Source of the DNA: Lentisphaera marina
Lineage (GTDB): Bacteria > Verrucomicrobiota > Lentisphaeria > Lentisphaerales > Lentisphaeraceae
Reading direction: 5' to 3'
Assembly: GCF_028745505.1 (NCBI RefSeq)
Contig: NZ_JAQZZL010000002.1
Coordinates: 1,674,001-1,738,000 of the forward strand
DNA: 64,000 nucleotides
The position numbers and the translations under genes are program-made. A model generated the notes under the pieces. It had not been told where the DNA came from. It made no database searches and saw nothing but the letters and a program-made list of their open reading frames with translations. This document shows positions 35,157 through 47,700 of this stretch, in pieces. Within the stretch, counting starts at the first letter, position 1, and the number at the start of each line of letters is the position of its first letter.

Positions 35157-37787
35157 TTAGTACAGAGACTGACAGCGAATGATCAAATCTTTTAATTCTT
35201 GGATTTTTTTATCCTGGGGTCTTTCCATACGGATCCTATCGACTTCTGCAGCCAATTGATCAAAGCGAATTTCACCCTTACCATCATTCTTCAGCAAGCG
35301 AGCAAAAGTAGCGACACACCAAGCCAGACGAGTCGAAGTTTGGCTCTGAGAAAATGCTTGATCTCGACTTAATTTTACGTGTGAATTAATTTCCGTGACT
35401 AATTCATTTTCCAAATTTTTATAGCGCAAATTAACTGTCGCTAATTGTCCATCTGACTTTTGTTCATGGAGGACTAACTCATAAAGTGCCGTTACACTTT
35501 GGCCCGCACCGATCTCGCCTGCATCGACTTTGTCATTGCGGAAATCTTTATTTGCCAAACGACGATTTTCATAGCCTAGCAAACGATAGGAACGCACTGC
35601 TTTGGGATCAAAATCCAATTGGATTTTTACATCCCGTGCTATTGTTTTAAATGAAGCATCAAAGTTATTGACGAGGATCTCCTGCATTCCTTCTTTGCTA
35701 TCGCCAAAGTAATAGGCTCCATCGCCTCGGTTGGCTAAGGTTTCCAAAAAGCTATCATCAAAATCTTCTGAACCAACACCGATAACTGTATTTGCAATTC
35801 CCTGTTTGCGATATTGATCAACTGTTTGCAAAACCTGCTGAGCTTCTTTTTCTCCCAAACTTGCTATACCATCGGAAAGTAAAATCACTCGGTTCACCGC
35901 ACCGCTACGGAAGTTTTGTGAGGCCAACTTATAGGCTTCTTCAATACCCATGCTCAAATTGGCTACTGCACCAGCTTCAATATCTTCGACAACTTTTGCC
36001 AATTTTTTATGATTTCCCGCAGGCAGTTTATTAGCTAGGCGATTGACACGATTTTCACAAGTTAGGATAGTCACTTCATCGTTTTCATTCATTGCCTTGA
36101 ACATCTTCGGCAAAGTTTTTTGTATGAGTGGCAAACGGTTCTCCGCAGCCATTGAGCCACTATTATCAATAACAAAAGTGTAGGAACCTGGCTTTTTAGA
36201 ATCCGCGCCAAGTCTTTGACCTTGAACACCCACTCGTAGTATTTTCACACCTGCGAAAACTTTATGATCCGCCAGCTCACAATCAATATTGAAGGCCTCT
36301 TCTTTGGGTAAGCGATAATGATAATCAAAACTATTAATAAATTCTTCCATGCGGACATTGTTGGCATCTACTTTACGACCAGCGCGAATCTCTGCTCGTG
36401 CTGCCGTATAACTTGCCGTATCCACGTCAATCGAAAAAGTACTTAAATTCGTCTGTGTCGTATCCGTCATGCCCTCAAAAAAGAGTGGCGATGGCAAAGA
36501 AACTGACGGCAAATTTGTTTCTCGTGACTTTATTTTACTTAAATCTCTTTGGATCATAACTTGTTGCTCTTCTTCTTGTACCAAAGACGAACTCCTGAAC
36601 AAGGAGTCGACATCATTAAAGGCCGTATCTTCAAAGCCATCGTCTGCAAAACCGTCTACTGCTCCGACGGCATCCTCATCAGGTGTCAGTAACTCTACCT
36701 GGCGCTCTATTCGGGCAATTTCCGTATCTTTTTTACCAACGGTATTTTTAAGTTCGTTAATTTCGCCATTGGCTTCTTCGAGATTGAGCTCCAATTCTTC
36801 GGATTTGATTTGGTATTCTTCAAGCTTTTCTTTCATCGCTAGCAATTGAGCCGATTGGCCTTTGCTGTCTTCGCTAAAAATATCCACGTCTTCATCACCG
36901 CTTTTCTTAGCTTTCGCCATTTTAGCGACTCCATACCGTTTTATTGCTGATTTTTTTGCTGAGGCTGAACGTGCAGAATACATTTTACTCGACTGCAAGG
37001 GTGAAGTTGAAGGTTTCACATCAGAAATTAATTCTCGATCATCCATAATTTCTGCTGCAGGTGGCTCATCGTATACATCTGCTACACCTCCTGATACCAC
37101 TACAGAGTCGCTCACATCAAGGTTCACTTTTTCATGTGCTTCCTCAAAATCGGCTTCTGCTGGTGGCGGTGGCGGTGGCGGTGGCGGTAGATTAAAGGCT
37201 TTACTTCTTTTCGCCTTAGAGCTTCTACCCATGACAAGTGAATCCCCTACACTTGAGTCACGTTGACGACTTAATTCGTCAACTTTCTCTTCCAACGCTA
37301 GCTTCTCCATCTCTACTTCCATAAGCTCTTGCTTATATTCATTGTAACGACTTTTGGCAACTGCCTTATTTCGTGCAGTTCCCAATGAAGGTAAAATCAT
37401 TGCACTTAATACAAAACCGACTACCAATACTGCCGCGATTGTTGCCCATGGAAATTTTCGTTTTTGTTTTCCCTGGCTTGCTAATCGTCCTAGATCTTCT
37501 TCCTCTAGGTTCTGTGCAACACTTTGATTTTCAATTTTGAGTTCAGCTGCCCAAGCACTTTTGCGGATTTCGCTGCGTTGATCTGCAGTTAACATTAAAT
37601 CATCTTCTTGCAGTGGCGCCTTAGATTTTTGCAGTGCCATTGCCAGGGCTAGATATTCTTCCATGCATTGCTCACAATCTGGCAAATGATCATGAATTTC
37701 ATTCGCTTGCTCACTTACGAGCTCATCAAAGCATAGCGCGGGGAGTAAATTTGAAATTTCTTCACAATTCAATTGATGCTTTTTCAT
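35157..37787 (-). CDS. Anti-sigma zinc-finger / YfbK-type vWA fusion protein
   Basis: 876 residues. Cytosolic anti-sigma part with the ZAS signature His34-x3-Cys38-x2-Cys41 (plus Cys8 and Cys19), and one membrane helix at about 113-133. Next come a long coiled coil (about 135-175 and again 310-360), a run of nine prolines, and then the YfbK-like section: STFSIDVDTASYTAARAEI, a vWA domain with MIDAS Asp541-Asn-Ser-Gly-Ser545, and the C-terminal DUF3520-like part. The sensor/adhesion vWA is outside and the sigma-binding finger inside, so it can carry an envelope signal to the sigma factor encoded just upstream (four-base ATGA overlap). The domain order is read directly; the signalling role is inferred from family knowledge. 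Confidence 0.9.
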   Translation of the reverse strand: MKKHQLNCEEISNLLPALCFDELVSEQANEIHDHLPDCEQCMEEYLALAMALQKSKAPLQEDDLMLTADQRSEIRKSAWAAELKIENQSVAQNLEEEDLGRLASQGKQKRKFPWATIAAVLVVGFVLSAMILPSLGTARNKAVAKSRYNEYKQELMEVEMEKLALEEKVDELSRQRDSSVGDSLVMGRSSKAKRSKAFNLPPPPPPPPPAEADFEEAHEKVNLDVSDSVVVSGGVADVYDEPPAAEIMDDRELISDVKPSTSPLQSSKMYSARSASAKKSAIKRYGVAKMAKAKKSGDEDVDIFSEDSKGQSAQLLAMKEKLEEYQIKSEELELNLEEANGEINELKNTVGKKDTEIARIERQVELLTPDEDAVGAVDGFADDGFEDTAFNDVDSLFRSSSLVQEEEQQVMIQRDLSKIKSRETNLPSVSLPSPLFFEGMTDTTQTNLSTFSIDVDTASYTAARAEIRAGRKVDANNVRMEEFINSFDYHYRLPKEEAFNIDCELADHKVFAGVKILRVGVQGQRLGADSKKPGSYTFVIDNSGSMAAENRLPLIQKTLPKMFKAMNENDEVTILTCENRVNRLANKLPAGNHKKLAKVVEDIEAGAVANLSMGIEEAYKLASQNFRSGAVNRVILLSDGIASLGEKEAQQVLQTVDQYRKQGIANTVIGVGSEDFDDSFLETLANRGDGAYYFGDSKEGMQEILVNNFDASFKTIARDVKIQLDFDPKAVRSYRLLGYENRRLANKDFRNDKVDAGEIGAGQSVTALYELVLHEQKSDGQLATVNLRYKNLENELVTEINSHVKLSRDQAFSQSQTSTRLAWCVATFARLLKNDGKGEIRFDQLAAEVDRIRMERPQDKKIQELKDLIIRCQSLY

Positions 37788-38308
37788 TTGAGCACCTCGC
37801 TCATTTCCGATTTTAGTTGACCCGATAGTTTCCTCAGACTCCTATGTAAAATCACTCCCACATGACTTACTTTAATATCCATTTCTTCCGCAATGAGTTG
37901 ATAGCTGTATTCCCTGTAAACACGCAGTTGAAAAACTCTTTGCTCCAATTCATTAAGGTTTTTAATTTCTTCCTGTAAATTTTCTTTCATCGTCTTCATC
38001 TCCAATTCGCGGGATGGCGTTTGAGCATCATGTGCTTCTTGATTATGCACGAGCTCGGCTTCATACTTTTTCTTGAGCTTATCGCGGCGTAAGTCATCCA
38101 TAATCTGATTATAAACGACGCGATATAACCAAGCTTTCGGCTTGGCGATCAATTCTTGTTTATCAGCACAAAATCGTATGTATTTTATAAAGGCACTCTG
38201 TACGGCATCACGTGATTGTTCCAAATCATTACAAAGCGAAAAGCCATACGCTAGCAAGGGGCGTTCGAGTTGCCCCATCAAGACTTCTATTTCTTCAGCT
38301 TGCACCAT
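37784..38308 (-). CDS. ECF-type RNA polymerase sigma factor
   Basis: 174 residues. Region 2 at about 15-80 (QSRDAVQSAFIKYIRF, then PKAWLYRVVYNQIMDDLRR) and region 4 at about 115-168 (ELEQRVFQLRVYREYSYQLI, then the helix-turn-helix DIKVSHVGVILHRSLRKL). Overlaps the anti-sigma/vWA gene by ATGA, the classic sigma/anti-sigma pairing. A candidate self-recognised promoter lies at 38349-38376. It is unrelated in detail to the other ECF factor at 7041. The divergent giant TPR gene starts 443 bases away and could be a target. Confidence 0.93.
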   Translation of the reverse strand: MVQAEEIEVLMGQLERPLLAYGFSLCNDLEQSRDAVQSAFIKYIRFCADKQELIAKPKAWLYRVVYNQIMDDLRRDKLKKKYEAELVHNQEAHDAQTPSRELEMKTMKENLQEEIKNLNELEQRVFQLRVYREYSYQLIAEEMDIKVSHVGVILHRSLRKLSGQLKSEMSEVLK

Positions 38309-38751
38309 ATTAATTTTTACTCATCATTTTTCCTGTTGATCTAAAGCTGAGACGAAGAAGCCAGGGCTTTATTACACGCATTTCAAAAAAAAAATTACAA
38401 AAAAAGATTTTTTAATGTTCTTTAGTTTATAAAGCTAATGAGTAAAGAGATGGAAAAATAGTTTTAATTATGAAGAGAATGAGAATTCTCGATGAATTAT
38501 TAACTTGACTGAGCTCCAAGTTAATTTTAGAGCTATTATCAATATCATTAAACCTTAAATAATGCTTCCCACATAAGAGCGCAGGTTAAAAATACCAAGA
38601 TCGTTAGATAGCACACTCATTTTCAGACTCTGTGCATTTTTCACAAAGCCTTCACAGATTTATCACAGAAAATCATTGGTAAATTTTCACAAATAAATAT
38701 ATTATTAATCCAGCGTGTTCGGGAGATTATAACACAAAGGGAGTCACTATC
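38309..38751. other. 443-bp divergent control region between the two giant operons
   Basis: A+T-rich, no gene. Contains the candidate ECF promoter (38349-38376) on the left, a small palindrome GAGAATTCTC near 38480, and near 38682 a weak sigma70-like pair TTGGTA-18-TATTAT that could serve the rightward giant gene. GGGAG lies eight bases before the 38752 ATG. No RNA gene seen. Confidence 0.6.
38349..38376 (-). promoter_or_regulatory. Candidate ECF-type autoregulatory promoter
   Basis: On the minus strand TGTAAT, 16-base spacer, CGTCTC, about 40 bases upstream of the sigma-factor ATG. The TGTAA(C) / CGTC pair with 16-base spacing is the usual signature of many ECF promoters, here with T instead of C at the end of the -35. 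Position and spacing are seen; use by this sigma factor is inference. Confidence 0.45.
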
Positions 38752-41700
38752 ATGGATTTTAGATCGACATTTTACGCTTTATTTATTGCCTTATTTATTA
38801 GTTCTAGCCTTCAAGCAGAACGTTCATCAAAAACGGATAAGTACTTATCCATTCTCATTAAACGACCTAGTTCGGATTATCTCTTTGATAAATTTTATAG
38901 TTCTTGGCTCGAAAATGCTACGGGAAGCGACCTAGAGAAATTTTTAGATGAGAAGTTCGCCGAAACGAAAGAGCCGATTTACCGACAAATCAAAGCTTAT
39001 TACCTAGAAGCCGAGGGTAGCAATCACGAAGCTCTAGATATTTACAACGACATCATTTCTACCCAAAGTTCCGCGTCGCTTTTATTTCGTCGTGCTAAAC
39101 TCCAAATGGGCACATTAGAATTTGAGAAAGCAATTGCCGACCTCAAACTAGCTAGTGAGATATCTGACAAAGAGAAGTTGAGTATTCAGATCAACAAACT
39201 TCTAGGCAAAATTTATATCCGTGATGAAAAAAAAGAGCTGGGGTTAAAAGTATGGCTCGAGATGGCCGAAAAAAGTGGTGATGAAGACCTATTGGAAGAA
39301 GTCATTGAGCTGATGATTGATGAAGGCTTATTTGCTGAAGCTCGAGCTCAAATTGACAAGCTCTTAGAAAAGAGTAAAGACACACATAAAAAGGTCACCC
39401 TCACTTTGCGACTGGGTGATATCTACAGAACTCAGGGCAATAAGAATGAAGCTTTAAAAAAATATACCGAGACTCTAGAAAGTATTGGTACAGGCTCTTG
39501 GTTGGAGAAGGAAATTCTTTCTCAAATCGAACAGGTTTTTCGCTCAGAAGATAACTTGCATGGTTTAGCAGAATACTATAATAAAATCATTAAAGATAAA
39601 AGTAATAACATCGAGATCCTTAAGCGTCAGGCCACAATCTTGTATGAGCTCGGTGAAAAAGACAAATCTTTAAAAGCTTATCAAGATATCGTCAAACTCA
39701 CTCCCATGAGTAAAGAGAACAAGGAAATTTATGCTCAACAGCTCAGTAAAGCAAAAAAATTCAAAGAAGCCCTCGAACTCACACAAGCTCTGATCAAACA
39801 GTACCCAGATGACAAAGAGCTATACATTAGCCAGGCCAAACTTTATCATGAACTCAAAAATAATAAGCAGTGTTCGGCTTCACTTTTTGTTTATATAAAT
39901 AAAGATTTGGAATCGGAGTATTCCTATATGCGCGCCGCAAATTTATTGCGCAACTTTGAACTTAAAGAAGAAGCTAAAAAAACCTATATTGCGCTCATCG
40001 CAAAATACCCTGAAAGTCGCGAAGGGCGCATGTTACATGCGCTCAATCTCTATGAACTCGACGAAAAAGAAGCCGCCCTCAAGGCATACAGCGACTTAGC
40101 TAAAACCGATCAAATCAACGATATCCAACGCCTGATCAGCACCCTCAATACTCTAAAAGAAAGAGAAAGCGCTTTTAAGATCTTGATGAAGCAGCATGAG
40201 AATTTCAAAAATGATTACAAATACAATGAAATACTACTTGCTGCGGCAAATGGTCTTAAAAATAGCGAAGTAGCTGATAAAGCTGCGACATTGATGTTGA
40301 ATTCTGCTTCGACAATTAAGGATATCACCAAGGCCTGTAATAATATTATTTTCGCTGCTAAGAAAGCCAATAAATTGGAACAAGTTCAAGAAGAGCTAGA
40401 GAACAAGGACCATAGCAGTGACAAAGAAACCATTTTACTGTCGACAATTTACGATCAAATGGGAGAGATTGACTCCGCATTTGAACTTGTTGAAAACAAA
40501 CTCAAACAAGATCCAAAGCATGAACTCTTTCTGGAACATTCACTTTATTTAAGCAAAAAGAATCGCGAATGGGAACAAGCGATTGCTACACTTACCAGCA
40601 TCACTCAACTATCGTCCAAGCACAAGGCTAATCGAATCAAGGAATTGGTTTCCTTATCACTGCAAGCAGATAAAAATGACGATGCCTTAAAATGGATTGC
40701 CATATGGAAAAAAACTTCGGCGAGCTCCACTAATCCCTACATCCAGGAAGCTGCTATTTATCGCAAGCAGATGGATTATGAAAAATCGGCAGAAGTCCTC
40801 AAAAAAGCCATGTTCAAATTCCCCGACAATAAAACTTTACCGCGCCTTTTAGCACAAGACTTAAGTGCCGCAGGAAAAAACAAAAGTGCCAAGAGCGTCT
40901 ATTGGCGCATGGCGAATAAAAGTGAAGACCTCGGAGAAAAACTCGCCTTGGTACGCTCAATCATTCAACTATCTCAGAGCGACGACAGTGTTGGAGAACT
41001 TACTCAAAAACTGCAGAGTCGACTAGAGAACAACCCAAAGAGTATCTTTCCTCCCTTAGCACTCGCCGAGTTGCATCGCCATTCAGGCTATTATGAAGAC
41101 AGAAGAAAGTTTTTGCTGAAAGCTATAGAGATCAAACCCAACGACATCAACCTACTCAAAGAAATTGCACGTATTGAAGAGGAAGAAGGACAATATGATC
41201 GCGCCTTAGAAAGCATTAAGAAAATCATTAGTTTAGATAAAAAACAAAGTCAAAAGTCATTACTTGTGCAGTTTTACATGCGCAATGGTGAAGAAGACCT
41301 CGCTTTTGAACAAGTCATTGAAAATTCTGGTGGCAAAAATATGCCGGTAGAAGATGTGATAAAAACGGCGATTTCACTCATTAAAATCCGTTCGGAAAAA
41401 ACACGCAAGTTCATTGCCCCATACCTACTTCAGTACCCAGAGGATTATCGCATCTCTTTTTTATATGCCATTGCCATGGAAGAACAGGAACTCAACAAAG
41501 AGACTGCCTATGCTTACATGAATGTACTTAATGCTACAAAAGAAGTCATCCCCCTCAAAAAGGCTAGTTCAAACACTCCCTCCATTCATATCCACAATCC
41601 TAATTCCTATTATAAAGAGCTCGCAGAATACTTACCTCCTGACGCTATCGATCTCATTAAAAACAGCAACAGTACTCACCGAGCTTATTCATATAAACAA

Positions 41701-44700
41701 CAAGGTCACGGCAGGTCTTTTATGATGTCGCCTTTTGCTAGTGCACAAACTTTTCCCATGCCACAAAAGTTAAGCGAAATTGAACCCTTCATTCTTCCTC
41801 ACTTATCGACAATCTATTTGACATTGGAAGCCGAGGAGCAAGATGAGGTCGTACAAAAGCTCGAAAGTTTAGGGGTAAAGTATGCAAAACTCAAATTAAC
41901 TGTTTTTAATCAACGTAATCGTCAAAGAAATCAGCTTAAACTCTGGGAAGATTTTGCTGATCTCTATAAAGGAGACAAAACTTTTGAAGCCCTCTATGCC
42001 TATATGTTCAGTATCCAAATCCGCACTTTAGAGGATTTTAATAAGCACTACCAAAGAGTAAAGAATCATAACACTCTCCTAGCAGTCAACATGACCATAA
42101 ATGCTGCTAATAAAAAACTGAAAATCGATGCGAAGTATCTAAAATTTGCCATCGACACTCTGCTGCAGCGCGATCCTGCTAAACTTAGTAGTAGCCGTAT
42201 TGCTAGCACCCTACTCATAGAAGGCTTAGACGAAGAAAGCATGAACAAACTTAAAAAACTCATGCTAGACACTTACCTTGCCCAAGATCCAAAAAAGAAT
42301 TCTTGGGGTCATTATCAAATCATTCGTGCTCTTGTGAAGATCAAAGATTATGCCTCCATGATCATCGTTATCAATCACGAAGATGAGTCATATAAAAATA
42401 GCAATGGCCAAGTGGTGAACCCTTATTACTTTGGACATCAATATGGTCGGGGGCGTCAACAAGCAATTATCGCACCAATCAAATTCCCGCCAAATAAAGG
42501 GCGACTCATCAGCCCTTTCTTACGACAGACATTTAGTGAAAACAACTATTATAATCGCAATGAACCAATTGATAGAGAACTTTTATCAAAAGAGATTTCT
42601 CGTATAAAGTCTCCCGCAAGCCGTTTATTTATTGCCGATTATTGCGAAGATGAGAAAACTGCAAAGGATATAATTAACTCACTCGCTAAAGACAATAAAT
42701 CTTTGGATCAAAGCTTGCTGATCGCTGGCTGGCAAGGCAAACACGAACAAATTAAAGAAGTGGTTGAGCAACTAACGCAAGCACGAAAATTATGCTCAAA
42801 GAAAAGTGAGCATAAGCTCGTTAATGGTGCCCTCGTTTATTATATCGAACTTAGTGAAAACGATGAATTAAATGAGCAAGCCAAACTCGCCGCTGAACGC
42901 CTTATTGCCCTACGATTAAGTATTCAAGAAAAAGGTGAGCTCGCCTCTTCTCTCGATAATTTAGGTTTTAATAAACTTGCAGACACGCTGGATAAAGAAA
43001 TTGATAAAGCGACTAGTCGGACGAGCTCAACTGTGTCCAGCTCTGGGTTTTCTTCTAGTCGACGCAATGTGGATCCCACACAAAAAGTTCGCGAACTCTT
43101 TAAGAAAGGTGAAGAAGACAAAGCCCTAGCATTTGCTGTAAGAGAATTCCGCAAACTCGCCAAAAGCGAGCTCAATTATAGCACTCAAAGAATGGGCAAT
43201 AGTTCTTGGCAACTCAAGAACCTTATGCGTTTAATCTTAGAAAAGCGCATGGCAACAAAATTCACCCAACTTTTAAGCCCACAACAGAATGACACTTTTT
43301 CTCGAACTCTACTTGAGCGTGCGCTTGCCCACGAACTGCTAAAAGAATCTGATAAAGCTATACAAGATTACCAAACTGTTCTAGAGAAAAACAAAGATAG
43401 TAAAGCGGCAAATTTAAGGCTAGCCTTCCTCATTGCTGAGAAAGATCCACAATTGGCAAAAGTTCACTTTTTAAAGGCCACGGGAAAAAACATTAACTTC
43501 ATTGGTCCAGTCATTAGTTCAATTATCAGCTCCATGTATAACAAAGCTAGCATTTATGATATTTACCCGATCATTGTCGACATCTTGAAAGAGAGTAAGG
43601 TCAGCGCTAATCAAGATCAGTACTGGATCAATAATATTTTGAGCCAAATGGAAAACAGTGTCCATACCAATGAATTCCAGCTTCCTCATATGTTCGACCA
43701 AAAACAAACCGTCGGACGTTCGAAAAATAAAGAAAAAGCTAAAGCTGTTTTGATCAAACGGGAAAAATCTTATATTGAAATGTGTAAAGTCGCACTCAAA
43801 TTCCCAAGCACCTCTTCTTACGCCTTTGGACGTTTGGAATACTTGATCAGTCAGGGTCGATTGAAATCTGAAAACAGCTTCCTTCTTGCAAAGCAAGTTC
43901 TAACTAGCTCCAGTGACAATCAATATTATCAGTCACATACACAATCCTTCTACGTCAATAACATGCAAATCGAAGCTAAGTCTGCTGAAGATGTATATGT
44001 ACATCATGTCATGACTCATTCTTTATTTGAAGATGAAAAAGACTTCATTAAGGGCTTAAATTTCTTGGGCACTCGCATTAAAGAAAAAATTGAAAAGAGT
44101 AAGCCTCTGTATGAATGTGAGCCCAAAGATTTTATCGCTACAGGAGAAAAATTCCTTAAAGATAATAAAGATGATTTTCAATTCAAAGCATGCAAAGTTT
44201 TAATCAATGCTCATGAAAGTCGTAAACTTGACGCTGATATTACCCCTCTCATTATGAGTCAATTTAAAAGTGATTTAAATTCTACCATGATTCACGGTAA
44301 GGACATGTCGTATTTGGGAACTTGGACGAAAGCACTAATCAATAACAAGCCGGAATTGCTCGCAAACTTTTTTGACCAAATGGCCGCTGCCTATCAAGAA
44401 GCTATCGAAAAACTCCCCAAACAAAGTGATGCCAATAGACATAACCCCATGAATCACATTCTTTCTTCGTCTATGGGCAAAGTCTTTGGTGAGTGCATCA
44501 ATTCAAAATTAGCCTATACAATTCAGCTTATCCAAATGCTTAACAAGCATAAAATCTCGCAAAATGAGATCCTATTTCGCAACTCAAACCTATCCTATTC
44601 CCTGAGTAATATCTTCCGAAAAAACAATGATCTATATGACGACATAAAAGTGACTCCTTTATTTGCGGACTTAGCAAATTTTGATGCTATCGAACTTCCA

Positions 44701-47700
44701 AAAGCACGAGAAAAAAGCTCCATCCTCAGAGAAGTTACCTACAACACAAAAAACAATAGCCAACTGAAAAAATCTTACCTCGCCAAACTCAAAAAAGAAG
44801 AGAAACAGACTTTCGGTATCCAGTACTTAGTCGTTTTACTAGAAAATAATGATGCCGCGAAAGTTTATACTTTTTTAGATACACAATTAAGCGCGTTTAA
44901 ACAATTACCGAAAGACAAACAAGAAAAATTCTTAAGCTCCTTAGAAGGCTTGATGAAGCAGTACCCCTACAAAAATAAAATATCTAGTGTCACAGGGGCA
45001 TTCCGTGATTTTGAACAAAATTATCAATCTAGTCATTCTGGAGATAAGCTTAGTGAATTCCTCAAGAGAAAAGTTGGGAATGATTACTACAATTATACGC
45101 AAGATGCGGGTCTGCTCATTAATGAAACCCTTAAAAAAGATTATAAAAAATCTCAGGAATTGTGGGAGCACAGCCTCAAGCAATTGCGTAAATTCCAATT
45201 GCGTCAAAGCTCACAATTTTATGGTGGCAACTCCATGTCTGAGCATCTGTTTAATGAAGTTCGCAATGACGATTCCTATAGCGTTTTAAAACTTCGCTTT
45301 TTAAAATCAGTCATTTCTTCAGTCAAATTTAACCGTCGTAATAAGCATGATCGCCAAGAAGCTATTCAGCAGCTCTATACTCAAACCGTTCGGGCACTAT
45401 ATGATAAATATCGCCCCGACTCAAAAACAAAGGCCGAAGCTAATTTCCTTTCAATCAAAGAGCTTTTAGATAATGATGACTTAGCTCAAGATATCGAAAT
45501 CCCCTTCACCTGTCTTTTAGGAAATGCCTTACGACAATCTTCTGGAGCTGAGTTACAGAAGCTAGAAAACTATTTAAAGAATCATGATACTTATAAAAAT
45601 AACACTGAGCTTATTTTAGTAAGTTCTTACTTAGGTCAGTATAAAAAGGACAATAAAACCAATGTCCCGAATGACTTAATAAATCATTACTCCGAATACT
45701 TGAAAAATGATAAAGTGAACTTGAGTATTCGTTTCATTTCAATGCATAAAGTCCTTTTCAACACCCTCAATAATGCGGCTGAATCTGATGCACAAAACAA
45801 ACTCTTTTACCAGGTTTGTGATTTAGCGAGTCAAAGTAAGAATACTGAGCACAACTACTACTATGAACAGTTACTTGATCGTCTTTTCCTCATTAAAAAT
45901 AAAAATGAAAATTGGAAAAAAGCCGCCAAACAAGTGGTTTCATTAACTGAGTTTCATGCTAGGAATGATCCTAGCTCATTTCATGGTCATCATAATTCTT
46001 ACAACGAAAACTTGTTAACTCTCTTTTACACTTTCTTTAAAATTGATGAAGAAGCTAAAGCCAAAAGCTACCTAAATAAAAGTGAACTTCGCCTTAAAAA
46101 TAGATTCGAAACAATTTGGATCCTCATCCTAAATGATCATATCGAAGAAGCGAGTCAAATTAGTAAAGACAATTTAATACTTATGGACTCTCCGAGTAAT
46201 TTCTGGAATGGCCTCCGCAATTTAAAAATTGATGACAAAATCGAAAAGTACTTCCTCTCTCTAGAAGATAAAGAACTCGCATATTTAGCTCGAGTTTATT
46301 ATGCTTTTGCTTCTAAAAACAAAGATTTGCAGTTGGAACTCGTCAAAAAATTCGAAGGTCTTAAACTACAAAATAAGGTCGCAAGAAAAAAATTAATCGA
46401 AATATTCAACAGCAGTGATAAAACTAAAAAGTTTGTCGAAAAGTTTAATGCCGAACTTTTTGATTCTACCGATCCTCTTCCCATTATCTACTCAGATAAC
46501 AATCAGAAAAATGCGAGTTACGCAAATTATCTCTTTGCAGGTCTAGCCATCATGACTCAAGGCGACATAGAAGAAGTCGCTACTAAGATCAAAAAAGCTA
46601 GTATGGATGAAGATTATGATTATCAAGCAGAAAATTTAGTTGAAGCTATCTCGTCGGCTTATGATCAATCACTTAAAAGCCCTACTTACGAAGAAGATTT
46701 TGAAATCAAAGCCAAAAAGCTCATCATGCTCGGTGAGAAATTATCTCCCATCTGTGATCATGCTCGTGATGTTGAGCACATGTTTTTCACCACATACATT
46801 TTAAAGAATCAACTAGAGGGAGAAAAGGCCACAAATGAATGGTTAAAAACTTTCTCAGATGCTTATTTTGATAATCTTCGAAGCCATGACCTGATTCAAT
46901 GCCTCAATATTTTTTCTAAGTTATATAATGAAAAAGTGCCCGAGCAAGCCACTCTTATCAACAAAAACAAGAGCCAATACATTTCTCTAGAGAATAGTCA
47001 ATTTTCAATTATTTTCCCAAGTGAAGAAAGTCGCTCACGCGCCGTACAAGATATATCGAATCAGCTCTCTCGAAATATTAAAAAGCTCTCTGACTTAAAG
47101 AGTTTTTCTCCTGAGTTCGCTGCGATCGTCGCAAAAAGTAATAATGGCTACAAACTCTGGCAACTGATCGATCAGCAATACAGGGCAAATAAAAAAATTG
47201 CTGATGCCAATCCTTTCGAACTTACCATTGACCTAGCTTACAAGCTCATTGCAGATTATAAGACTTCATCTTCAAGCAAAATGAATAGCTTCCTCAGTCG
47301 TCTGGATAACAAGAAATTAGATGCCAATATTACTTATTTAGCGAACCTAAATAATAAACCCGATTGGCTACGAGAACTAGAGGTTAACTTAATCTACAAA
47401 AAAGCTCTAAATGATAAAGCAGAAAAATGTCCTGATAGTTTTGTAGAGTTTTATCAGAATTATTTTGCTGATACTGAAATACTTGCCCATGAGCGCTTAA
47501 AAGCCTACTACAATAACTACTCAAGCTTTAAGCAGTGCCCAATTATTATCGATAGTATCATCCCACTTTTTAAACAGAGCAGTGCCGATAGCCATGTTAA
47601 AAATAATGCCTTTCATGAGCTACTTATGCTCGCTATGCATTACTCGCCCGTAGGAGAGCACGAAAGTACTTTAAATAACTTATTGAAACTCAGTAAAGAA

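Noticed and set aside
36469..37266. Plus-strand frames of 126 and 134 codons inside the anti-sigma/vWA gene
   Set aside because: Antisense shadows of a well-supported coding region; low-complexity Ser/Gly content and no ribosome binding sites.
38519..38560. Possible Fur box (ATTATCAATATCATTAA-like) upstream of the giant TPR gene
   Set aside because: Only loosely symmetric and expected by chance in such A+T-rich DNA.
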